64,000 nt of DNA. It comes from an actinobacterium LLX17 (GTDB lineage: Bacteria; Actinomycetota; Actinomycetes; Propionibacteriales; Nocardioidaceae). This document shows, piece after piece, positions 51,676-59,788 of the stretch. The notes under the pieces are model-generated. The model was not told the origin of the DNA. It saw nothing but the letters and a program-made list of their open reading frames with translations, and did no database searches. Within the stretch, counting starts at the first letter, position 1. Each line of letters opens with the position of its first letter. The DNA lies in contig KI301992.1 of assembly GCA_000471045.1 (NCBI GenBank), positions 2,178,060 through 2,242,059 on the forward strand, in the 5' to 3' direction. The position numbers and the translations under genes are program-made.

Positions 51676-52956
51676 TCACCGCGGCACCCCGACCGAAACG
51701 TGCGCTCCGGGCTGCGCGGGACGCGGCCGGGCAGCCATGTCAGACCGGTCCGTGGCCAACGGCTTCTGGGGTGCGGAATCGAATGCGGCCGAGCGTCGGA
51801 CGGCCTCGGAGGCCGCCGTGAAGGCCAGATCAACCGGCTCTTTGAGCGAATCTCGGATGACAGAGGGCAACACGATCGAACGTCGCTGGTACACGTCGAT
51901 CGGCGAGACCGCAGCGCCGGTCTCCAGCGGGAACCTGTCGCGGACCAGGACGTTGACCGCCTGACCTGGGGCGCGCAGTTCTGGGTCGTCGATGAGGTCT
52001 TTTACGGTTGCGGCCAATCCCATAGACGTGGCGAGGTGGGAGGTGAAAGTACCGACCACGTCGACGTCCGCCGCCCTCGTCGCGGGACCTGCGACGTCGG
52101 CGAAAAGCGCCCCAACAGTTTCGGCGGCCGCGACGATCTCGGGAGAGCTTGGCAGTTGGCCGAAGGCTAAGCCGCTTGAGATGGCGGCGACCTCGGCCCA
52201 GGCCTCGGTGGCCCCTGAGATCGCTGGCGCGATGCGATCCGCGGTCAGATCGTCGATCAGATTCAACTCGAGCGCACGGGTCGTGGCAGCGTCGAACGCG
52301 TCGAAGATCCTGGTCTCGAGGAATGCGACCTGGTGCAGCGTGATCGTCGATCGGTCGGTCATCAGGGCACGGTGCGCGCTAAGGTCCCAGCGAGCGAGGG
52401 CGGCCCCAAGTGCGATCGACGGTGACCCGGTCGGCACTTCCGGCCTGAACGCACCGGTGAATGCCAGCGTCTCCATAGCCTTGAGTCGCTGGTAGATGTC
52501 GCCGGCGGAGGCCCGGGCACCCTGCGAGTCGGGCACTCGGCGGAAGGCGAGGTCGAAAGAGTGATCTCGGGTGGCCTCGGCCACCGTATTGGCCCCCACC
52601 CATAGGGTCGCGGCGACGAGCCGGTGGGCCGTCGCGACGTCGTCCGGTGTCTGAGGCGGGTCGGATCGGTAGGACTGCTGCAGGGAAGCGTGGACGGGCG
52701 CCAGGGCTTCGCTGCGTGACCCTTCGCCGGGCCAGTCGCGGTTCTGCACTGACGCCCATAGGACCTGGGACATCGAATTGATCCGGGAGACCGTTCCATG
52801 CGGGTCGGCGGCAGGCAGCTCCGAGACGGCGAGGCGGGCGATTCGAGCGATGCTGATCCACCCTCTGACGGCTTCGGCGGCGTCGAGGCCACCAACGCTG
52901 CGCGCGTGCAGCATGTGGGCATGGGCGGACTTCAAGTGGTCAAACGAGCTCGGCAT
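51676..52956 (-). CDS. hypothetical island protein, helical
   Basis: This 426-residue, mainly helical, soluble-looking protein has no family I recognise. It is rich in Ala with segments such as MPSSFDHLKSAHAHMLHARS and SATLWVGANTVAEATRDHSF-type amphipathic helices, and ends in a proline-rich tail. ATG 52956 (GGAG upstream) lies inside the end of the preceding gene, a 17-nt overlap, so the two form one operon. Position beside int in an island suggests a role in element maintenance or transfer; unproven. Confidence 0.6.
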   Translation of the reverse strand: MPSSFDHLKSAHAHMLHARSVGGLDAAEAVRGWISIARIARLAVSELPAADPHGTVSRINSMSQVLWASVQNRDWPGEGSRSEALAPVHASLQQSYRSDPPQTPDDVATAHRLVAATLWVGANTVAEATRDHSFDLAFRRVPDSQGARASAGDIYQRLKAMETLAFTGAFRPEVPTGSPSIALGAALARWDLSAHRALMTDRSTITLHQVAFLETRIFDAFDAATTRALELNLIDDLTADRIAPAISGATEAWAEVAAISSGLAFGQLPSSPEIVAAAETVGALFADVAGPATRAADVDVVGTFTSHLATSMGLAATVKDLIDDPELRAPGQAVNVLVRDRFPLETGAAVSPIDVYQRRSIVLPSVIRDSLKEPVDLAFTAASEAVRRSAAFDSAPQKPLATDRSDMAARPRPAQPGAHVSVGVPR

Positions 52957-53317
52957 ACCGACGTACTCCGTTCTGGACCCGCGCGACGCCGGCGATGGTG
53001 AGCTGGATGTCCTGGTCGAGGTCATAGCCAGCGACGTCGATCAGCTCCGCCGCAGCTGCTGCGAGGTCGGCCATACGGCTGACCTCGCGCTGAGGGGGGA
53101 AGGGAGCCGGCAGTCCGGTGAGCAGCTGGAGGCGCTGGCAGGTGAGCAGGGCGTCGACGCCGAGACCGGAGATCTCTGAGGCGATGAAGGCGTTGCCGCG
53201 GCCCACTTCGATGCGGCGGCGCAGTGCTTCGCGGTGAATGGCCGTCAGTATCTCGATCAGGCGCTCGGCGAGCTCGGGGAACGCCGGGGTCGTGGTGGCG
53301 ACGGGTGTGGTTCTCAC
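52940..53317 (-). CDS. hypothetical island protein (125 aa)
   Basis: This small acidic helical protein starts at GTG 53317. Segments RLIEILTAIHREALRRRIEVGRGNAF and DALLTCQRLQLLTGLP look amphipathic; no motif is recognised. It overlaps the next gene and follows the coiled-coil gene by 151 nt. The three genes probably act together. Confidence 0.6.
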   Translation of the reverse strand: MRTTPVATTTPAFPELAERLIEILTAIHREALRRRIEVGRGNAFIASEISGLGVDALLTCQRLQLLTGLPAPFPPQREVSRMADLAAAAAELIDVAGYDLDQDIQLTIAGVARVQNGVRRYAELV

Positions 53318-53397
53318 GGGAGGCCCCCTTCGGTTGGAACAGGTCCTCGCGAGCGTCCCGTTGCGCCCCGGACGAGCGCCAGGTCCAGTTCGTCGCC

Positions 53398-53432
53398 TGT
53401 GGACAAGCGCCGCCCGCGAGTGCCTGTGGAAA
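53398..53432. repeat. DnaA-box-like sites in island intergenic region
   Basis: TGTGGACAA (53398-53406; TTGTCCACA on the minus strand, the actinobacterial DnaA box consensus) and TGTGGAAA (53425-53432) lie in the 151-bp gap between two island genes. Two sites alone do not make an origin. Confidence 0.3.
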
Positions 53433-53468
53433 GAGCTGCCTGGTGCTCACCGGCGGGGCAAGGGCAGG

Positions 53469-54137
53469 TCACCGAGAGATCCCGATCGGCTGGCTGCGCG
53501 TGAGTTGCGATGAGTGGCGTCGCTCGTGGTCACGGCCGGGCATTGCAGACGGCGCGTTGCGTTGGAAAGTCAGCTCGACCGGCAACTCCGCCTGAGCTTG
53601 GGTCTTGTCGATGTCAGTGCTCAGCGTCCGGTCCAGCATCGGCAGGTCCTCACACACCCGGTACGAGGACCGCCGTGCCTTCTCGATAGCCGACACCGCC
53701 TCGTCGAGCGCCGCGCTGGTCGTGGTCTTCATGTCCTCATCGAAGATCGAGTTGAATGCGATCTTCGACAAGGACTCCTGCGCCTGGTCGAGCCCCATTT
53801 CCAGGAACCGCGCCGAGCGGGCGGTCTGCAACGACAGAGCCGCCATCGTGTGGGCGTGCTCGTGGCTGACGTCGCCATTGTGGCCAGCCTCGACGTAGGC
53901 GGACTCGACATTGACCAGCGGGGACCGGATCGACTGGACCTGATCCCGCATGGGGCCAGCCAGACTTCGGCGAAGGTCGTCGGCGCGATCGATGACGAGC
54001 AGGCCGTCGTCGGTGCGGTCATGGATCCGCTCCAGAGCCAGGATCTCTTGGTGCATCGAAGCAAGGCGCTGATGCAGGTCCTGGGCGGTCGTGTTGGTCT
54101 GGCTGATCTGAGTGCGGGCGTCGGTCAGGCCGGTCAT
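53469..54137 (-). CDS. hypothetical island protein, coiled coil (222 aa)
   Basis: This 222-residue protein is mostly long helices with heptad-like patterns (TAQDLHQRLASMHQEILALERIHDR; LDEAVSAIEKARRSSYR). ATG 54137 has a strong GAGGAGG. No known family or catalytic motif is visible. It heads a run of three hypothetical genes ending at the integrase. Confidence 0.6.
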   Translation of the reverse strand: MTGLTDARTQISQTNTTAQDLHQRLASMHQEILALERIHDRTDDGLLVIDRADDLRRSLAGPMRDQVQSIRSPLVNVESAYVEAGHNGDVSHEHAHTMAALSLQTARSARFLEMGLDQAQESLSKIAFNSIFDEDMKTTTSAALDEAVSAIEKARRSSYRVCEDLPMLDRTLSTDIDKTQAQAELPVELTFQRNAPSAMPGRDHERRHSSQLTRSQPIGISR

Positions 54138-54349
54138 CTCGCCTCCTCGGGGCGCTGTACCTCCCCAAGGCCGAAACTGCGGCGCGGGTGGACACGAGAC
54201 CCGCAAGATGTGTGATCGAGCCCATTCACTCCTCGGCGAGCTGGATCAACGGTGTCGGCGCAGCGACTGAGTGGCGGAGGATGATCACTTCCGCGCCCGC
54301 CAGGCTCGCGAGAGAACGCTCAGTGCCCGATGCCGGGCGGTTCTGGGCG

Positions 54350-54685
54350 TTAGGGCGTTGCGGGGTGTGGGCGTGCAGGTCGTCGCGCGTCGGTCGGTCG
54401 AACCACCGGGTCGGGGCCGTTCTGCAAGCGGGCGTCGTCGCGGAGATAGGTGCCGAAGCCAGGGATGGTGAAGCGCAGCTTGCCCCGGCCAGCTGGTTCG
54501 ATGAGTCCGCGGTCGATCAGTTCCTGGCGAACCCGGCTGATCGAGGTCGTCGGGGTTTCCAGGGGAGCGGCGATCTCGGTCCTGGCGATCGGTGCCTCGC
54601 CGAGAGACTTCCGCAGCTCCCGCCGGTCAAATCGGATCAGCCTGTCGGTGAACCGCCGATACGTTATCTCTTCCTCCTGCACCAT
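54350..54685 (-). CDS. Xis-like/winged-helix DNA-binding remnant
   Basis: The open frame extends to 54850, but the first recognisable part is SVSSQTVHRMVQ, then ITYRRFTDRLIRFDRRELR, which resembles the MerR-like helix-turn-helix of excisionases (HTH_17). A second winged-helix-like part follows (PTTSISRVRQELIDRGLIEPAGRGKLRFTIPGF), like the C-terminal end of some AAA-type ATPases. The conserved excisionase N-terminus is missing and the join coincides with the start of the ligase pseudogene (about 54730). I read this as a mosaic or truncated gene; ATG 54685 is the only clear start inside. Confidence 0.4.
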   Translation of the reverse strand: MVQEEEITYRRFTDRLIRFDRRELRKSLGEAPIARTEIAAPLETPTTSISRVRQELIDRGLIEPAGRGKLRFTIPGFGTYLRDDARLQNGPDPVVRPTDARRPARPHPATP

Positions 54686-54729
54686 CCGATGCACCGTCTG
54701 TGAAGAGACCGACAGCCATAGCGACCAGA

Positions 54730-55400
54730 TCGAGATTGCCGGCGTCCTTCGTGGCGTTCGACGTGCTGCAGGCCAACCACCAGGACGTCCGATCGCGCCC
54801 GTACGACGAGCGCCAGCTGCTCGAAGCGCTGCTCGAAGGACTGCGGCCACCGATCCAGATTGTTCCGCAGACGACCGACGTCGACTAGGCCCAGGAGGGG
54901 ACGGCCCGGTAGTCCGAGGCGCCAGTCGGGATCGAGGGCCTGGTCATCAAGGGCCGCGCCGGCCGGTACGCCGGCGGGAAACGCAGATGATTCAAGCTGC
55001 GAATCCGCGACACCGTCGAAGCGATCGTCGCCGGCGTCACGGGCACCCTTGAACGACCGGAGCGGCTGATCCTCGCCCTGGTCGACCACGACGGTCGACT
55101 CGCCTTCGCAGGCACCACGACCGAGCTCAACGCACGGCAGCGGACCGAAGTGGCCCAGCTGCTCGAAAAACCAACAGAGGACGACCCGCACCCGTGGCCG
55201 CCTGAGACGGGCGTACGGGGGATCGGTCGGTGGGGGAGTGTCGAGCGTTCGCCCTTCCGGCTTGTGCTTCGCACCCTGGTCGTGGAGGTCTCCGTCGACA
55301 CCGCCGTCGGGAACGGGCGGTGGAGGCACCCCGTCCTTCGTGCGGGCTCGGCCGGACCTCACGCCCGCCGAAACCTGGCCGCCCGGCCCCCCGGTCTAGG
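54730..55400 (+). pseudogene. decayed ATP-dependent DNA ligase (C-terminal part)
   Basis: One reading frame spells a LigC/LigD-type ligase: SFVAFDVLQANHQDVRSRP, motif IV as GIEGLVIKG (54928-54954), FKLRIRDTVEAIVAGVTGTL, and the OB-domain end VVEVSVDTAV..GRWRHPV. It is broken by in-frame stops TAG (54886), TAG (54910) and TGA (54988), and by a frameshift near 55336, after which FVRARPDLTPAETW continues in another frame. The 5' half with the catalytic Lys is missing. It is a dead remnant of a DNA-repair ligase, typical of island scar tissue. Confidence 0.8.
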
Positions 55401-55552
55401 TGTAGAAGAGGGCGTCGGTTTGGTGCCGTCGCAACCAGAGGCATTCGCGCTGGTCCCCGTGGTCGTCATGACCCAGACCCTCGTCGAGCTGCTCGCGATG
55501 GTCGTGTACGTCCGACTCGTCCCGCGACTTGTCGGCCCCTCACTCGACGTTC

Positions 55553-56194
55553 CTAGCGACGGTCGGTCACGGTGACCTGCGGGTCGCCGGGTTGGTTGGT
55601 GGGTCGGACGAAAGGCACGAAGCGTCCGGTCCGAGCGACATAGTCGACATAGGTCTGCCCGTGAGTCGCTCGCAGGTAGGGCTCCTCAACGATGCGGACT
55701 TGCAGCTCCAATGCGGCGATGAGCGCGACGAGTCCGGCTGCTGCGACCAGGTTGGGCACCATCAGGGCGAGCCCTAGGGCCGCCAGTGCGGTGGCCGAGA
55801 AGAACGGGTTGCGGACGAACCCGAAGATGCCGCCGGTAACCAGCTCGGTGTGTTCGTCCTCGTCGACGCCGATGCGCCATGCCCTACCCATGTGGACCTG
55901 GGCGATGAGTGTCAGGATCACGCCTGCTGAGGCGAGCGTGAGACCGGCCAGGTTGACGAACCCGTGATCCAAGAGGCTTATCGGTTCGAGGCCGGCCCAT
56001 CCGGCGATCGGCGCCGCCAGGCCGATGGCCAGGGCTACGACGAACAGGACTCCGGCCCACCAGGGGGCAGAACCCGGTCGGCCGGACAGGCCGCGAAAGC
56101 CTGTGTCACCTGTGCGACAGAGGTGGATGACCGTCCGAAGGACGAATGCACTGAGGAGGTAGATGGCGTAGATGCTGATTGCGAGCGCGTTCAT
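55553..56194 (-). CDS. isoprenylcysteine/phospholipid methyltransferase-like membrane protein
   Basis: This 213-residue membrane protein has five spans and the family C-terminal core: MGRAWRIGVDEDEHTELVTGG, FGFVRNPFFSATALAALG, EEPYLRATHGQTYVDYVARTGRFVP. That is the S-adenosylmethionine-binding end shared by ICMT, PEMT and NnrU-like proteins. In bacterial metal islands such genes often sit beside CDF and CopC genes, but the substrate is unknown. It is 39 nt downstream of the CDF gene, so may be the last gene of the cmtR operon. Confidence 0.82.
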   Translation of the reverse strand: MNALAISIYAIYLLSAFVLRTVIHLCRTGDTGFRGLSGRPGSAPWWAGVLFVVALAIGLAAPIAGWAGLEPISLLDHGFVNLAGLTLASAGVILTLIAQVHMGRAWRIGVDEDEHTELVTGGIFGFVRNPFFSATALAALGLALMVPNLVAAAGLVALIAALELQVRIVEEPYLRATHGQTYVDYVARTGRFVPFVRPTNQPGDPQVTVTDRR

Positions 56195-56233
56195 CGAGGA
56201 TGGCCTTCGCCTTTTGGTGCCTGGTGGACCATG

Positions 56234-57151
56234 TCACCAGGTCATTTCATGGCAGCTGCGGGCGTCCGCGGCCGGTTCGATCTGCAGGGTGGCGTGTTCG
56301 ATTGCGTAGGTCGTCTTGAGAACCTCGCGGGCCTCGGTGAGGATTCGGGGGAACTCGTTGGTCCGGCTAGCGACCAGGTGCGCCGTGGCGACGTTCATCC
56401 CTGAGGTCAGGACCCACACGTGCAGGTCATGGACGTCGTCGACGCCGTCGATGGCGTCCAGGTCGTTCGCCACCTCGTCGACCGACATGCCTTCGGGCAC
56501 GTGTTGGCCGAGGACCGCTAGGACCTGGCGGCCAAGGATTACGGCGCGGACAGAGACGAAAGCTCCGATGCTCAGCGCCACGATGGTGTCCCACCACGAC
56601 TGTCCGGTGGTGGCCACTAGGACCCCGGCAGCCACAACCCCGATTGAGCCTGCTGTGTCGGCGACGACTTCGAAGTAGGCGCCTTTGACGTTGAGGCTTT
56701 CGGCTGCTCCAGCACGGAGCATCATCAGGACGATGATGTTCACGACGAGGCCGAGTCCGCCGACGATTATCATTGGCCCGCTCTGGACTTCTGTTGAGCT
56801 GCCGACGCGTCCGAGGGCCTCAATGACGATGTAGGCCGAGACCCCGAGCATCAGCAGAACGGTCAGTCCGGATGCGAAGATCTCGACCCGGTAGGAGCCG
56901 AAGGTGCGACGGCCTGTCCGGTCGGGTCGGGTCGCGATCTTCGTAGCGGCCAAAGCCGCACCGAGGGCGACGACGTCGGCGGCCATGTGTCCGGCGTCGG
57001 AGATCAACGCCAGCGAGTTGGCCAGAAGGCCGTAGACCAGCTCGACGACGAAGAAGGTGGTGATCAGGCAGAACGCGATCGTCAACCTGCGTCGGTAGCG
57101 TCCGCCTGCGTGCCCGGCCGGCCCCGGAGTGTGACTGTGTCCGGTGCCCAT
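56234..57151 (-). CDS. cation diffusion facilitator (CDF/ZnT) metal exporter
   Basis: This 305-residue proton-antiport exporter of Zn(II), Cd(II) or Co(II) has six spans. The N-terminal GTGHSH His cluster, the metal site SDAGHMAAD (H55, D59) and its partner in EVVADTAGS are visible. A cytoplasmic domain with DDVHDLHVWVLTSGMNVATAHL ends it. The ATG follows the upstream stop as TGAGATG, so it is coupled. Control by the CmtR-like sensor is expected. Confidence 0.92.
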   Translation of the reverse strand: MGTGHSHTPGPAGHAGGRYRRRLTIAFCLITTFFVVELVYGLLANSLALISDAGHMAADVVALGAALAATKIATRPDRTGRRTFGSYRVEIFASGLTVLLMLGVSAYIVIEALGRVGSSTEVQSGPMIIVGGLGLVVNIIVLMMLRAGAAESLNVKGAYFEVVADTAGSIGVVAAGVLVATTGQSWWDTIVALSIGAFVSVRAVILGRQVLAVLGQHVPEGMSVDEVANDLDAIDGVDDVHDLHVWVLTSGMNVATAHLVASRTNEFPRILTEAREVLKTTYAIEHATLQIEPAADARSCHEMTW

Positions 57152-57152
57152 C

Positions 57153-57917
57153 TCAGTTCGACCTTCCGATTTCGACGTCACGTGCGGAACTCGTGCTGCC
57201 GCAGCGGTCGTTGCAGTCCTCAGGGTCGTCGGTGCACTCGCACCCGGACCCGCCGGCGGACAGGTGGTCTGGGGACAGCTCTGGGGCACAGCCGCAGGTT
57301 TCGCCACGCCAGGCCTCGAGGCCCTCCCTGGCGGCGACCGCGGCGATGATCAGTCCTGCGACAGGGTCGGCCCACGACCAGCCGACGGTGGCGTTGAGGA
57401 CGAGTCCTGCGAGTAGCACCGCCGACAGGTAGGTGCAGAGCAGCGTCTGGGTCGAGTCGGCGATGACGGCGTTGGAGCCGAGGGCGCGACCGGTGCGGCG
57501 TTGCGCCCAGGACAGGAAGGGCATGATCGCCAGCGAGACGATCGCCAACCCGATCCCGACAGGTGACGACTCCGGCTCGTGTCCTGAGACCAATGCCCGG
57601 GCGGATTCGAAGCCGACGTACGCGGCGAGAGCGAAGAACGAGATGGCCATGAGTCGCAGTGCCTGCTGCTCGCGTGACTCCGGGAGCCGGTGGCGGAACT
57701 GCCACAGGATGATCAGCCCGCTGGAGACCTCAACCGTCGAGTCCAGGCCGAAACCCACCAGCGCGACCGAACCGGCGGCCAGACCCGCCGCTACGGCGAT
57801 GACCGCCTCGACGCCGTTGTAGGCCACCGACACTCCAGCCAGAAGCTGGGCACGGCGACCGAGCTTGGTCCGTTCCTCTGCGGACAACTCGACCGGCGGG
57901 TGGCTGCGGCTGGCCAT
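57153..57917 (-). CDS. CDF-like cation transporter with Cys-rich tail
   Basis: This 254-residue membrane protein has a CDF-like core: GFGLDSTVEVSSGLI (D59, E63) and VIADSTQTLLCTY form the metal site, with DS instead of the usual HD pattern. Its C-terminal tail has six cysteines in C-G-C, C-E-C, C and C groups (from about residue 212), a probable soft-metal-binding appendage. The ATG overlaps the cmtR stop (TGATG). Metal preference is likely Cd or Pb given the sensor, by inference. Confidence 0.87.
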   Translation of the reverse strand: MASRSHPPVELSAEERTKLGRRAQLLAGVSVAYNGVEAVIAVAAGLAAGSVALVGFGLDSTVEVSSGLIILWQFRHRLPESREQQALRLMAISFFALAAYVGFESARALVSGHEPESSPVGIGLAIVSLAIMPFLSWAQRRTGRALGSNAVIADSTQTLLCTYLSAVLLAGLVLNATVGWSWADPVAGLIIAAVAAREGLEAWRGETCGCAPELSPDHLSAGGSGCECTDDPEDCNDRCGSTSSARDVEIGRSN

Positions 57918-58297
57918 CAGGAGTCCTTGAGAGTGGCCGTGCCGTAGGACGGGCACAGGGTGACCGCGTCCCCCGTTAGTCCCAGGAGCCGTTCCGCGGC
58001 CGCAAGGAGTTCCAGGACGGCCTCTGGGTGAGCGACCGAGAAAACCGATGCTCGTCCTCGCGGCTCTGAGACCACCAGGCCACAGCCCTTGAGGCACGCG
58101 AGGTGTTTGGACACCGTGCTCTGCGCTAGTCCCATGTGCTCAGTCAGGTCCACCACCCGATGCTCCCCGAGCAGCAAGTGCCGCAAGATCGCCAACCGTG
58201 ACCGGTCGGAGAACCCGTTGAAGAGGCAGGATGCCGCCTCGAGGGCCCGCACTTCAAGGTCGGCGGTCGTTACGCCGCCTGCCGCTGTCATCGCCAT
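57917..58297 (-). CDS. cmtR: ArsR/SmtB-family metal sensor, CmtR-like
   Basis: This 126-residue winged-helix repressor has a recognition helix AQSTVSKHLACLKGCGLV. Cysteines C68 and C72 in that helix plus C115 in LCPSYG reproduce the Cd(II)/Pb(II) site of mycobacterial CmtR. The gene is first in the operon with two metal exporters, so metal binding would derepress export. ATG 58297 lies 6 nt after the -10 (leaderless). Confidence 0.9.
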   Translation of the reverse strand: MAMTAAGGVTTADLEVRALEAASCLFNGFSDRSRLAILRHLLLGEHRVVDLTEHMGLAQSTVSKHLACLKGCGLVVSEPRGRASVFSVAHPEAVLELLAAAERLLGLTGDAVTLCPSYGTATLKDS

Positions 58298-58303
58298 GTG
58301 TCG

Positions 58304-58333
58304 ATGTTAGGGATGGTTGTGGGTCCGCGTCAA
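58304..58333 (-). promoter_or_regulatory. promoter of the cmtR-metal efflux operon
   Basis: TTGACG (58328-58333) and TAACAT (58304-58309) are 18 nt apart, the best -35/-10 pair in the island. The ATG is 6 nt downstream. CCATCCCT is repeated at both hexamers (direct repeat, 23-24 bp period), a possible repressor contact. Confidence 0.65.
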
Positions 58334-58392
58334 GGGATGGGTAGTTGTCGGCGCGACTGAACCGGTCGCAAGCCGGGCGGCCGCCCGGTTGG

Positions 58393-58935
58393 TTAGGTGC
58401 GTTGCCGGCGATTCTTGATCAGCGCTCGGACGGCGACGCCTGCGACCACAACTGCCAAGGTGGCGAGCACGAGGATCCCGAACGAGATCGAGCTTTCTCC
58501 TTCGTTGGCCGCCTCGCTCGAGGTGGGCTCGGGCTCTTGGGGGTTCGTCGGCTCCGGCTGGTCGGTAGTGCCGGTCGCGGTGACCGTGAATGAGAACGTG
58601 CCGGAGATCGGGTGCCCGTCACTTGAGACCGTTCGCCAGCGCACCTCGTAGGATCCCGCCGGCATAGGGGTGCGCAGTGGTTGGGTCAGCGTGGCTGCGT
58701 CGCGCTGTACCTCGCCCGTGCTCCAGGTTTCGCCGGCGGAGTCGACCACGCTGATGGAAGATCCGACGTCCAGTGGCTCTGCCGTGAAGGTCATAGAGAC
58801 CTCCTCGGGGCCCTCGGGGAGGGCTTCGTTGGCTGAGGGAGTGGTGGATGCGACTGTCTCGTGCGCCTGTGCGGTGCCGAGTGTCGCGAAAGTCCAGGCG
58901 ACGAGGGTGAGGGCCAGGGTGGTCGTTCGAAGCAT
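58393..58935 (-). CDS. CopC-domain copper-binding membrane protein, copy 1
   Basis: This 180-residue exported protein has a signal peptide ending AQA before His25 (AHETVAS, the N-terminal copper ligand of CopC), a CopC fold with VRWRTVSSDGHPISGTFSFTV (second His), a Pro/Glu linker and a C-terminal membrane anchor. It is probably a periplasm-side copper chaperone. It follows dsbA copy 1 by 54 nt. A second CopC gene lies at the right edge. Confidence 0.9.
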   Translation of the reverse strand: MLRTTTLALTLVAWTFATLGTAQAHETVASTTPSANEALPEGPEEVSMTFTAEPLDVGSSISVVDSAGETWSTGEVQRDAATLTQPLRTPMPAGSYEVRWRTVSSDGHPISGTFSFTVTATGTTDQPEPTNPQEPEPTSSEAANEGESSISFGILVLATLAVVVAGVAVRALIKNRRQRT

Positions 58936-58989
58936 TCGATGTCTTCTTTCCGCGGACGTGTGAGTGTGCTGGGACGGTCTTGCGGTTCA

Positions 58990-59652
58990 TCAGCCTGCGA
59001 CTGCGGCCTCAAAGGCGTCGACGAACTCGGCTATCGACTCCGGCTGTAGACGTTCACCGTCGAGAAACAGCGAGGGCGTGCCTGTCAGACCGAGCGAGAC
59101 GGCGTCCTGATAGTCGGCCTCGACTCGAGCTGCGACGGCGTCGCTCGCGACGTCTCGGTCGTATCGCGCCATGTCGAGCCCGAGGTCAACAGCGTATGAG
59201 CGGAACAGGTCGGACTTGTCCTCCTGGCTCTCACCCCAGGTCGCCTGGGTCTCGAAGAGGCGTTGGTACATCGCCTCGAACGCACCTTGGCGGGCAGCTG
59301 CTTCGGCGGCGTGGGCTGCGGGCCGCGAGTTGGCGTGGCCAGGGAGTGGGAAGTAGCGCGTCACGAAGGTGATCTGGCCGGCATAGGACTGCCGCACCTC
59401 CTCGACGAGCGGGTACAACGCGCCGCACGCCTCGCACTCGAAGTCGAGAAACTCCACGAAGATCGGAGCGTCCTCGGGCCCTTCCTGGAGTACGCGGCTA
59501 TCGGCTCGAAAGATGCGTGGATCGTCGGCCTGCGCTGGTGATGTCCTTTGCGAGGTCTCGCGAACGTCGAGGGCCACCAGCACGGCCAAGAAGGCCAGGA
59601 TGATCCCCACGACCCCAGTCGTGATGGCGATGCGTTTGCCCTTGGGCCTCAT
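58990..59652 (-). CDS. DsbA-like membrane-anchored thiol oxidoreductase, copy 1
   Basis: This 220-residue protein has an N-terminal membrane anchor (8-29) and an outside thioredoxin fold of the DsbA/BdbD type with the pair C73-E-A-C76 and cis-Pro loop GLTGTPSLFLDG. It oxidises or isomerises secreted protein thiols. The core is strikingly similar to the copy at 62866-63537. Together with copC it forms a repeated unit in the island. Confidence 0.9.
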   Translation of the reverse strand: MRPKGKRIAITTGVVGIILAFLAVLVALDVRETSQRTSPAQADDPRIFRADSRVLQEGPEDAPIFVEFLDFECEACGALYPLVEEVRQSYAGQITFVTRYFPLPGHANSRPAAHAAEAAARQGAFEAMYQRLFETQATWGESQEDKSDLFRSYAVDLGLDMARYDRDVASDAVAARVEADYQDAVSLGLTGTPSLFLDGERLQPESIAEFVDAFEAAVAG

Positions 59653-59766
59653 CGCAAGTCCAGGGAGGTCGGTGAGAGCACTGATGCTCGCTCATGGGCG
59701 CGAGATGGCACTGTAAGACGTGATGCGGCAAGCTGTCGCACCCGAACGGGTTGCATTCCGCCATGT

Positions 59767-59783
59767 TACTACGGTTGGTAGTA
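59767..59783. promoter_or_regulatory. TACTAC-N5-GTAGTA dyad, BlaI/CopY-like operator
   Basis: This perfect 6-bp inverted repeat lies between DUF3152 and dsbA copy 1, about 115 nt upstream of the latter. It resembles BlaI/CopY-family operators (TACTACA...TGTAGTA). No BlaI-type regulator is in the window; one may lie beyond the right edge. Confidence 0.4.
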
Positions 59784-59788
59784 GCGAC

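Noticed and set aside
51631..53432. A replication origin for the island from DnaA-box-like sites
   Set aside because: Only four scattered imperfect sites are seen, with no AT-rich unwinding stretch or replication initiator gene.
54885..55301. Minus-strand open frames over the ligase remnant
   Set aside because: They lack start signals and family resemblance, while the plus strand clearly spells broken ligase sequence.
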